The position numbers and the translations under genes were made by a program. The notes under the pieces were generated by a model. That model was not told the origin of the DNA and searched no databases. It saw only the letters and a list, made by a program, of their open reading frames with translations. A stretch of 5,980 nt of DNA from Kiritimatiellia bacterium. Its GTDB lineage: Bacteria; Verrucomicrobiota; Kiritimatiellia; RFP12; UBA1067. Shown in pieces: positions 1 to 5,875 of this stretch (within the stretch, counting starts at the first letter, position 1; every line of letters begins with the position of its first letter). The stretch is taken from assembly GCA_028701555.1 (NCBI GenBank), contig JAQVQN010000164.1, forward strand, positions 1 to 5,980, in the 5' to 3' direction.

Positions 1-75
1 GGCAAGGCAACCGTCAGCCCGCCGCCCTATGAACGGCACGGCGTGACGCGCGTGGATATCTTGAAGGAAGATTGA
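1..75 (+). CDS. 3' end of an unidentified protein-coding gene (partial)
   Basis: Frame 1 is open from the window edge to a TGA at 73-75 and gives 24 residues ending in VTRVDILKED. Codon choice (GTG, CGC, GGC, CCG, AAG) resembles the neighbouring genes, and the stop is followed by a promoter-like gap, so this is most likely the real end of an upstream plus-strand gene. The visible tail is proline-rich and then charged (PPPYERHG). It holds no motif I can assign to a family. It could share an older operon with the polyamine enzyme downstream, but the 90-base gap and the promoter candidate argue for separate transcription. No function is proposed. Confidence 0.55.
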   Translation, partial: GKATVSPPPYERHGVTRVDILKED

Positions 76-101
76 ACCTGTTGCAAATTCACAGACTTGG
101 G

Positions 102-131
102 TTGCGGGCTACTCTGGCATTATTGTATTAT
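102..131 (+). promoter_or_regulatory. Candidate sigma70-type promoter for the polyamine dehydrogenase gene
   Basis: A TTGCGG hexamer at 102-107 and a TATTAT hexamer at 126-131 are separated by 18 bases. They match the -35 (TTGACA) and -10 (TATAAT) consensus at four and five of six positions. The AT-rich patch stands out in this gap. Transcription would start near 138, leaving a short leader of about 28 bases before the ATG at 166. This is recognised by eye only. The host's sigma factor preferences are unknown, so the call is tentative. Confidence 0.35.
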
Positions 132-151
132 AGACACATATCCCAACGCTT

Positions 152-158
152 AGAAGGA
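152..158 (+). promoter_or_regulatory. Ribosome binding site of the polyamine dehydrogenase
   Basis: AGAAGGA lies 7 bases before the ATG at 166. This is near-ideal Shine-Dalgarno spacing and fixes the start of the 401-residue protein. The start is also supported by the Rossmann fold beginning only a few residues later. Confidence 0.7.
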
Positions 159-165
159 ATCACCA

Positions 166-1371
166 ATGCCCAAAGTTCTGCTCATCGGCGCCGGCGGCGT
201 CGGCGCTGTTGTCGCTCACAAGTGTGCTCAGCTACCCGAAGTTTTCTCGGAGATAGTTTTGGCGTCACGCACCAAAAGCAAATGTGACGCCATCGCTGCA
301 CAGCTACCGCGTCCATGCGTCACCGAACAAGTCGATGCCGACAACGTTCCGCAGACTGTGGCCATGCTCCGCAAGCACAAACCAGACCTGGTTATCAACG
401 TGGCCTTGCCGTATCAGGATCTGCATATCATGGACGCCTGCCTGGAAGCGGGAGTCAACTATCTGGACACCGCCAACTACGAGCCGCCGGATCATGCCAA
501 GTTCGAATACAAGTGGCAATGGGCTTACCACGACCGCTTTAAGCAGGCCGGGCTGATGGCTCTCCTCGGCTCAGGTTTCGACCCTGGTGTCACCAGCGTG
601 TTCTGCACCTACGGTCGCAAACATTTTATACCCGAGCTAACAGAGATTGATATCATCGACTGCAACGCGGGCAGCCACGGACAACCCTTCGCCACAAACT
701 TCAACCCGGAAATCAACATCCGTGAAGTCACGTCTCAAGGGCGTTTCTGGCACGACGGCAAATGGGCTGAAACCCCTCCTCTTTCCGTCAAATCCCCCTT
801 CACTATGCCGGAAGATCTCGGCACACTTAACATCTACTTGATGTACCACGAGGAACTGGAGTCGCTGGCCAAGCACATTCCCGAACTTAAACGCGCCCGC
901 TTCTGGATGAGCTTCTCAGATAATTACCTCAAGCACTTGGAAGTGCTCGGCAATGTCGGCATGACCCGCATCGACCCTGTCAGGTTCAACGGCGTAGACA
1001 TCATTCCTCTCAAGTTCCTCAAAGTTCTACTGCCGGATCCGGCGTCGCTGGGCCCTCTAACCAAAGGAAAAACCTGCATCGGCTGCCAGCTTAAAGGTAA
1101 GGACGCTGCCGGAAAAGACTCCGCAGTTTTTATCTTTAATATCTGTGACCACGAGGCGTGCTTCGCCGAGGTGCGCTCGCAAGCCATCTCGTACACCACT
1201 GGCGTGCCAGCCATGATCGGCGCCAAAATGATGCTGACCGGCAAATGGTCAGGAAAAGGCGTCTTCAACATGGAGCAGTTCGACCCCGACCCCTTCATGG
1301 AAGATCTCAACCTTTACGGACTGCCATGGAGAATCCTAAATCAACCAGTCTTTCAGACCCCCAATCTGTAG
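166..1371 (+). CDS. Saccharopine dehydrogenase-family protein, probable carboxynorspermidine/carboxyspermidine dehydrogenase
   Basis: The 401-residue length is typical of the carboxynorspermidine dehydrogenase branch of the saccharopine dehydrogenase-like family. The N-terminus is a Rossmann nucleotide-binding fold: MPKVLLIGAGGVG at residues 1-13 with glycines 8, 10, 11 and 13. LASRT at 32-36 lies at the end of the second strand, where NADP(H)-type enzymes carry polar or basic residues. Family-like segments follow: NVALPYQDLHIMDACL (78-93), GVNYLDTANYE (96-106), GSGFDPGVTSVFC (135-147), NAGSHGQPFATNFNPEINI (167-185) and, near the C-terminus, GVPAMIGAKMMLTG (346-359). In characterised relatives the cytosolic enzyme condenses aspartate semialdehyde with putrescine or 1,3-diaminopropane, using NADPH. 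The product, carboxyspermidine or carboxynorspermidine, is then decarboxylated by NspC. No nspC is visible in the window. Start chosen by the AGAAGGA site. Substrate preference cannot be read from sequence; a saccharopine-type lysine role is the alternative but is less likely at this length and motif pattern. Confidence 0.85.
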   Translation: MPKVLLIGAGGVGAVVAHKCAQLPEVFSEIVLASRTKSKCDAIAAQLPRPCVTEQVDADNVPQTVAMLRKHKPDLVINVALPYQDLHIMDACLEAGVNYLDTANYEPPDHAKFEYKWQWAYHDRFKQAGLMALLGSGFDPGVTSVFCTYGRKHFIPELTEIDIIDCNAGSHGQPFATNFNPEINIREVTSQGRFWHDGKWAETPPLSVKSPFTMPEDLGTLNIYLMYHEELESLAKHIPELKRARFWMSFSDNYLKHLEVLGNVGMTRIDPVRFNGVDIIPLKFLKVLLPDPASLGPLTKGKTCIGCQLKGKDAAGKDSAVFIFNICDHEACFAEVRSQAISYTTGVPAMIGAKMMLTGKWSGKGVFNMEQFDPDPFMEDLNLYGLPWRILNQPVFQTPNL

Positions 1372-1439
1372 CATAAGAAGTCTTACCCACCTTTCAATCA
1401 TTCCAACATCACATCATTCATGCGGCGTTCATTCACGCC

Positions 1440-1445
1440 AGAGGT
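1440..1445 (+). promoter_or_regulatory. Ribosome binding site deciding the membrane-protein start
   Basis: AGAGGT is the only Shine-Dalgarno-like sequence in front of the membrane-protein gene. Its GAGG core (1441-1444) is 8 bases before the ATG at 1453 but only 2 bases before the ATG at 1447. It lies downstream of the most upstream ATG at 1420, which has no such site before it. It therefore favours 1453 as the start. Confidence 0.5.
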
Positions 1446-1452
1446 TATGTCA

Positions 1453-2196
1453 ATGTGTTTACTGAAAAGCAAGCATTCTTGGATGGCGGCTCCGCTACTT
1501 TGGCTCGTCGGCGTTGCAACGCTTATGATAGTCTGGGCCTGCTCCACGCCGGAATGGATCGAACTGCATTTCGACCAGAAGAATTGCTCGCCGGTGGAAA
1601 TCGCCACCGTAGCCCTGTTTTTCTTCCAGATGGGATTCCTGTGGTTCATGCCGCCTTTCCGTCCCGGCCTTAGAAGGTTCTTTTGGAGCACGACATTCTC
1701 CCTGATCTCCTTCTTCGCCATTTGCCGCGAACTGGACTGGCACAAGCTGCTCATCACTGCTTCAAAATTGCCAGGCGCCACACGCGGCACACCATTCAAG
1801 ATGCGTTTCCTAACAAACTCAGCTAACCCGCTCTCCGACCGCCTGATCGTATTGGCCTGCTTCGTTTTAGTTATCGGCATCTGCGCAGGAACACTGCTTT
1901 ATTGGCTGCCACGTTTGGTCAAAGGCCTATTCCGCTTGCACCCGGTTTGCTGGTCCATCGCTTTTATCGGCGGCACTGTCATTTTGGTGCAACTCTTCGA
2001 TCGTGCGCCGGCGGTGTTGCGTAAAAAACTCGGCATACATCTTTCAGACACGACAGGATCGCTGTTCACTGCACTCGAAGAGGGCCAAGAAATGCTTTTG
2101 CCGCTCTTTGCCGTGCTTGCCATCATGCAGGCTCATTTCATCTACAACAATAACGCATCCGATACAGCCGCTATCGACTGCCACCGCGAACTTTAG
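1453..2196 (+). CDS. Unrecognised multi-pass inner-membrane protein (about six spans)
   Basis: I do not recognise the family with confidence. With the ATG at 1453 the protein has 247 residues. Upstream in-frame ATGs at 1447 and 1420 would add 2 or 11 residues but have poorer or no ribosome binding sites. Hydrophobic segments lie at about 11-29, 50-67, 77-91, 131-150, 165-182 and 212-230. Loop charge is partly consistent with membrane topology (RPGLRR before span 3; a basic LPRLVKG stretch after span 4). Two polar motifs sit at membrane edges: RELDWHK at about 92-98, directly after span 3, and LEEGQEM at about 208-214, at the start of the last span. Such acidic and histidine residues near membranes suggest function rather than bulk anchoring, but no activity can be assigned. 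It lies 81 bases after the polyamine enzyme and 79 bases before the response regulator, same strand, so co-transcription with either is possible. Real coding status is supported by the long frame, the coherent hydrophobic pattern and the ribosome binding site. Confidence 0.75.
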   Translation: MCLLKSKHSWMAAPLLWLVGVATLMIVWACSTPEWIELHFDQKNCSPVEIATVALFFFQMGFLWFMPPFRPGLRRFFWSTTFSLISFFAICRELDWHKLLITASKLPGATRGTPFKMRFLTNSANPLSDRLIVLACFVLVIGICAGTLLYWLPRLVKGLFRLHPVCWSIAFIGGTVILVQLFDRAPAVLRKKLGIHLSDTTGSLFTALEEGQEMLLPLFAVLAIMQAHFIYNNNASDTAAIDCHREL

Positions 2197-2275
2197 CAAC
2201 TATACCCCTTCACCACACCATCCAATTTGTCTAGCGGTCTCGACCCGCAAAAGGCATGTGACCTGCGGAAAGCCC

Positions 2276-2965
2276 ATGAGAATACTGCTGATAGAAGATG
2301 ACGATAAGATCCAGTCGTTTGTGAGCAAAGGTTTTTTGCATGAACGCTATACTGTGGACATTGCCTCGTCAGGCAACGAGGGGCTTGAGCTATGGCACAA
2401 GCATCGCTATGACGCAGTCGTGCTTGACATAATGTTGCCGGGCATAAACGGCATCAACCTCCTAAAGCAAATGCGTAAGTCAGGCGACGCCACGCCGGTG
2501 CTGATACTCAGCGCTAAAGCCACCGTAGACGACCGCGTGGTCGGACTTGATTCGGGTGCCGACGATTATCTGATCAAACCTTTTTCATTTTCCGAGCTGT
2601 CCGCGCGCATACATGCCATCACACGGCGGCGCACCCCAACCCAGCAAAAGGGCAAGAACGCCACAAACCTTTGCGTCTGCGACGTAAAAATCGATCTCCT
2701 GCGGCGAACCGTTTTCCGAGGTGAAAATAAAATCGAGTTGCAACCGCGCGAATTCGCGCTGCTCGAACTTATGATGCGCAACCCGAACCGTCCTCTCACA
2801 AAGACGCTGATCCTCGAACGCATATGGGATTACAATTTCGACCCTCAGACAAACATAGTCGACGTTCTGGTATGCCGTTTACGCAATAAGCTCGATGCCG
2901 ATTACGATAACAAACTGATTCAAACCATGCGTGGAGTCGGCTATGTCTTCAGGGCGCATGAATAA
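2276..2965 (+). CDS. OmpR/PhoB-family response regulator
   Basis: A 229-residue two-domain transcription factor. The receiver domain (about 1-118) has the acidic pair D8/D9 in LLIEDDD, the phosphoacceptor D51 in VVLDIMLPGINGI, the switch serine S79 in LILSAKA, and the conserved lysine K101 in DYLIKPFSFSELSARI. A linker of about 15 residues leads to an OmpR-type winged helix (about 131-227), recognisable by LQPREFALLELMMRNPNRPL, ERIWDYNFDP, the recognition-helix segment NIVDVLVCRLRNKL, and the wing IQTMRGVGYVFR. Phosphorylated D51 normally drives dimerisation and DNA binding at direct repeats. The same frame is open further upstream (to 2003), but that part overlaps the membrane-protein gene in another frame and does not look like a protein domain. 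The ATG at 2276 starts exactly at the receiver fold and has GGAAAG just before it. The 3' end overlaps the sensor kinase gene. It resembles CusR/QseB-like regulators in size and wing sequence; the regulon is not visible. Confidence 0.93.
   Translation: MRILLIEDDDKIQSFVSKGFLHERYTVDIASSGNEGLELWHKHRYDAVVLDIMLPGINGINLLKQMRKSGDATPVLILSAKATVDDRVVGLDSGADDYLIKPFSFSELSARIHAITRRRTPTQQKGKNATNLCVCDVKIDLLRRTVFRGENKIELQPREFALLELMMRNPNRPLTKTLILERIWDYNFDPQTNIVDVLVCRLRNKLDADYDNKLIQTMRGVGYVFRAHE
2932..2936 (+). promoter_or_regulatory. Ribosome binding site for the sensor kinase, inside the response regulator gene
   Basis: TGGAG lies 6 bases before the ATG at 2943, within the last codons of the response regulator gene. 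The next in-frame ATG at 2958 has AGGG only 3 bases upstream, and the in-frame GTG at 2931 has no purine-rich site. This supports 2943, with 2958 as an alternative. Confidence 0.4.
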
Positions 2966-4376
2966 AAAATTCCGTTCTTTCGCCTTTTACCTCGGCATTG
3001 GTTATCTCACGGTGTACGTCGTCTGCACAGGCTTGCTATATGTATTCAGCAGCCGGGTCATAACAAAAACCACCAGAAAATTCGACCGCCAGGATGTGCG
3101 CGCTGAAAGCGAAGAGCTTGTTGAGCTGATTAACCAGAATCCCGAAGGCAACTGGCTGGCGGAACAGGTCACCACCGGGCGTTATCCTCCTTCAACCATT
3201 TTCATCGTGCGCGTGATCAGCCGTGCCGGCCATGTCGAGTACACCATCACTTGGCCGCAAAAGATCGACCTGCCGGAATGGAAGCATTACGAGGCAAATA
3301 TTGAGTCCAACCCTGACACCAACGGGTTGAGCGAATATTACATAAGACCCCTCCAGCGGCACATTCAGATCAAAACCACGCGTCTGAATGACGGGCGCCT
3401 GCTGCAGGTCGGTAAAGGCTCGTTCCTTGAGGTCGATCAAAAAAAGATGATGGGGCGTATGTTACTGGTCTTTGTGGCTCTATCAACTATCTTCTCAGCC
3501 ATCTCCAGCGTTTTTATGATGGCCGTCACACTGCGCCCGATCCGCCGCATCACGGCTTCAATGTCACGCATCATAGAGTCCGGAGCCTTTGAGGAGGGTG
3601 CGCAGTCCGTACCCAGCATGATCACGGAGATCAACACGCTCGGCAACCTTTTCGCGGTCATGACCAGAAAATACTCCAATCTGATCCAAGCCATGCGCCA
3701 AACAATGGACAATGTGGCGCATGACTTCAGAACCCCTCTGACCCGCATCCGCGGCGCGGCTGAAATGGCGATCCATAACCGCCGATTGCCTGAAGGTGTA
3801 GCCGAAGCGCTTGCAGACATAATCGAGGACTGTGACCGTGCCAAACTTCAGCTCCAGAACATTATGGACACGCGAGAGATGGAATCAGGCTTTGTAAAAA
3901 TCAATCCACAGCGTTTTAACCTGCGCCATCTGATCACGGAAATAGTGGAAATGTATTCCCTGGTGGCTGAAGACAAGCACATCGCGCTCGTAATTGACCA
4001 TCCTGAAGAGGAAATCACCATCGAGGGTGACCGTCAGCGGCTCGCGCGCGTATTCGCCAACATAATCGACAATGCCTTAAAGTACACCGGCAAGCACGGT
4101 GAGGTGCGTGTGGTCTTCGAAGTCAGCCCCGTTGCTGTGATGACCTGTATAATCGACAACGGCATAGGTATCCCTGACTCCGAAAAAGAACTTATCTGGC
4201 AACGGCTGTTCCGCGGCAATCAGGCTCGCGAATCGGAAAAAGGGCTGGGGCTGGGACTAAACATCGTGCAGGTGATCGTCGCTGCGCACAAAGGCACTGT
4301 CACCGTCGAAAGTGCCACCGGCGAAGGTTCACGCTTTTGCGTCTTGCTGCCCAAACAATTCCAGCCGATAACTTGA
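2943..4376 (+). CDS. Membrane sensor histidine kinase with HAMP domain
   Basis: The protein has 477 residues from the ATG at 2943; starts at 2931 (GTG) or 2958 are possible. A membrane span at about 13-36 is followed by a periplasmic sensor region of about 135 residues (37-172), which includes a DGRLLQVGKGS stretch common in CusS/QseC-like sensors. Span 2 lies at about 173-197. A HAMP linker (198-248, starting LRPIRRITASMSRII) comes next, then the dimerisation helix with H-box VAHDFRTPLTRIRG, phospho-histidine H260 (codon 3720-3722). The ATP-binding domain (about 358-473) has the N-box NIIDNALKYTG (N373, N377), G1 box DNGIGIPD, F-box WQRLFRG, G2 box KGLGLGLNIV, and a final GEGSRF strand. All catalytic boxes are intact. 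It overlaps the response regulator by 23 bases, which implies translational coupling and a cognate pair. The ligand is unknown: nothing in the periplasmic region is a clear metal-binding cluster. Adjacent efflux genes suggest an envelope stress, toxic compound or metal signal, by inference only. Confidence 0.93.
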   Translation: MSSGRMNKKFRSFAFYLGIGYLTVYVVCTGLLYVFSSRVITKTTRKFDRQDVRAESEELVELINQNPEGNWLAEQVTTGRYPPSTIFIVRVISRAGHVEYTITWPQKIDLPEWKHYEANIESNPDTNGLSEYYIRPLQRHIQIKTTRLNDGRLLQVGKGSFLEVDQKKMMGRMLLVFVALSTIFSAISSVFMMAVTLRPIRRITASMSRIIESGAFEEGAQSVPSMITEINTLGNLFAVMTRKYSNLIQAMRQTMDNVAHDFRTPLTRIRGAAEMAIHNRRLPEGVAEALADIIEDCDRAKLQLQNIMDTREMESGFVKINPQRFNLRHLITEIVEMYSLVAEDKHIALVIDHPEEEITIEGDRQRLARVFANIIDNALKYTGKHGEVRVVFEVSPVAVMTCIIDNGIGIPDSEKELIWQRLFRGNQARESEKGLGLGLNIVQVIVAAHKGTVTVESATGEGSRFCVLLPKQFQPIT

Positions 4377-4377
4377 T

Positions 4378-4396
4378 GGCCGAGCATTGAACGGCC
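4378..4396. terminator. Short hairpin between two convergent genes, possible bidirectional terminator
   Basis: GGCCG (4378-4382) and CGGCC (4392-4396) form a five-pair GC stem around a nine-base loop. It fills almost exactly the 20 bases between the kinase stop (4374-4376) and the stop of the minus-strand efflux gene (4397-4399). On the plus strand the sequence after the stem is moderately T-rich (TCATTTAGCTTT). On the minus strand there is no U-run. The stem is short and the loop long, so it is at best a weak terminator. The position is suggestive, but chance pairing is possible. Confidence 0.35.
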
Positions 4397-5875
4397 TCAT
4401 TTAGCTTTAATCGGCTTTACCTGTTCCGCGTCTGCCACGGCCTGCGCCTTGTTTTCAAAAACGCTCCAGCCGCCGCCCAGTGACTTGTAAACGCGAATCA
4501 GGCTGGTTGCAATCTGCCCCTCGCTGAGCGCAAGCGTCTCTTCAAAAGCCAGCAGGGAGCGCTGCGCGTCCAGCACGGTGTTGAAATCCACCAGACCGTT
4601 TTTGTACTGCTCTTCCGCCAGCTCGACCTCATTGCGTGCCCCGTCAGCGGCATCATCAAGTGCCTGCTTGCGTTCGTATTCACGACCGTAGGCAGCCAAG
4701 GCATCACGCAGTTCAGCCACCGCTTCCAGAACAGACTGCTCATACGCAGCCAGTGCCTGCTCCTGCAGGGCGCTTTGCGCCTCGATTTTGGCACGTATCG
4801 AACCAGCGCGGAAAATCGGCCACACGACTTGCGGGGTGATTCCGAAAAAGCGACTGTTGTATTCAAAGAAATTACCTTCGTCCAACGACTCCAGCCCAAC
4901 CGATCCCGCCAACCGAAATGTCGGATAAAGATCTGCCCGAACTTCCCCAATACGGGCGGTCTGCGCAGCCAAACTCCGCTCGGCAGCCCTTATATCAGGA
5001 CGCCTGCGCAAAAACTCGGCCGGTATTCCCACCAACATGCGCGGCGCGGCAGATGGTATTGGCGCGTCTGCCGTCAACCCCTCAGGTATTCCGCCTGGCA
5101 TTACGCCGGTCAAAACCGCCAGCGCGTTCAGTGCCGTCTCCTCATCACGCTTCAGGATCGGCATCGTAGAACGTGTGCGTTCCAAATTATAGCGCGCCTG
5201 CTCTACCGCAAGTTCATTACCCAGGCCGCTGTCAAAATGCGATTTTACCAGCTCCAGTGTCTGTGTCTGCAGTTCCAGATTGTCATGTGCCACTTTTAAG
5301 CAACGGCGGATTGTCTGCAAATCCACGTATACGCGAGCGGTCTCTGCCGCCAAGCTGACCCAGGCATGCTCCAGCGTTGCGCACTCGGCATCGAATGACG
5401 CCTGCGCCGCCTCAACCGCCCGCCGCCTGCGTCCGAAAAAGTCTATTTCCCACACAGCATCAAAGCCGACACGGTAATGATCGCCCTGACCCGGTGTGCC
5501 CGCGTTGTCACTGTTACGGTAACGGGTATAGGCACCTGCAGCGTCAACCTCAGGCAACAAACCAGCTCGGCTAACACCTAGCCGAGCACGCGCCTCGCGG
5601 ACTCGGGCGAGCGCCGCCCGCATGGTTCGGTTTTCTGACAAGACACGTTCCACAAGCGCGGTCAGCCGCTGGTCACCAAAAACGCCCCACCACGCCGCTG
5701 CCTCTTGCGGTGTCAAATCGACTCCGTCGGCAAAAGTATGCGGTAATGTGGCTTGCGGCAAGGCTGTATCCGGTGCCTGGTAATCCGGGCCAACCGCTCT
5801 GCAGCCTGCCAGCAGGCAGAGCAGCAAAACCACGGATGCTCCTTTAGCAAACCATCCGCCCTTTCTCTTACGCAA
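4397..5875 (-). CDS. Outer-membrane factor lipoprotein of a tripartite efflux system (NodT/OprM family)
   Basis: Read from a TTG at 5875, the protein has 492 residues, normal for the family. It begins MRKRKGGWFAKGAS, then VVLLLCLLAGC: a complete lipoprotein signal peptide with basic n-region, hydrophobic core and lipobox LLAGC, predicting lipidation at C25 (codon 5803-5801). The mature protein opens with the family hallmark VGPDY (28-32), followed by two outer-membrane efflux repeats (about 61-256 and 282-466). Typical segments include WWGVFGD, VWEIDFFGRRR, EFLRRRPDIRAAERSL (287-302), VVWPIFRAG and YKNGLVDFNTVLDAQRSLL (424-442). Members form trimeric channels that span the outer membrane and reach through the periplasm to an adaptor and an RND pump. 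The frame has no stop upstream and continues into an RND permease tail, so a separate start is an inference. A GTG at 5833 with a better ribosome binding site would give a signal peptide too short and uncharged. The gene converges on the sensor kinase gene. Confidence 0.88.
   Translation of the reverse strand: MRKRKGGWFAKGASVVLLLCLLAGCRAVGPDYQAPDTALPQATLPHTFADGVDLTPQEAAAWWGVFGDQRLTALVERVLSENRTMRAALARVREARARLGVSRAGLLPEVDAAGAYTRYRNSDNAGTPGQGDHYRVGFDAVWEIDFFGRRRRAVEAAQASFDAECATLEHAWVSLAAETARVYVDLQTIRRCLKVAHDNLELQTQTLELVKSHFDSGLGNELAVEQARYNLERTRSTMPILKRDEETALNALAVLTGVMPGGIPEGLTADAPIPSAAPRMLVGIPAEFLRRRPDIRAAERSLAAQTARIGEVRADLYPTFRLAGSVGLESLDEGNFFEYNSRFFGITPQVVWPIFRAGSIRAKIEAQSALQEQALAAYEQSVLEAVAELRDALAAYGREYERKQALDDAADGARNEVELAEEQYKNGLVDFNTVLDAQRSLLAFEETLALSEGQIATSLIRVYKSLGGGWSVFENKAQAVADAEQVKPIKAK

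Noticed and set aside
1374..1385. Inverted repeat TAAGA-AG-TCTTA just after the polyamine enzyme stop, as a terminator
   Set aside because: At most four AT-rich pairs can form with a usable loop, and no T-run follows.
1420..1452. Longer N-terminus of the membrane protein from the ATG at 1420
   Set aside because: No purine-rich ribosome site precedes 1420, while AGAGGT is well spaced for 1453. The extra residues add nothing hydrophobic or conserved that I can see. It remains possible.
1398..1880. 160-residue minus-strand open frame opposite the membrane-protein gene
   Set aside because: It is antisense to a frame with a clear membrane-protein pattern and has no recognisable domain, so it is a shadow frame.
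2003..2275. Upstream extension of the response regulator frame (91 extra residues)
   Set aside because: It overlaps the membrane-protein gene in another frame, has no domain character (many serines, cysteines and histidines), and the receiver domain begins exactly at the ATG at 2276 with a ribosome binding site before it.
2197..2275. Gap before the response regulator as a promoter or operator region
   Set aside because: A TATACC-like hexamer occurs near 2202 but without a convincing -35 partner, and I see no clear direct repeat for an OmpR-type dimer, so I do not call a site.
4775..5299. 174-residue plus-strand open frame opposite the outer-membrane factor gene
   Set aside because: It lies antisense to a well-supported efflux protein. 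Its composition (rich in R, Q, C and H) is typical of a reverse-complement shadow, and no domain is visible.
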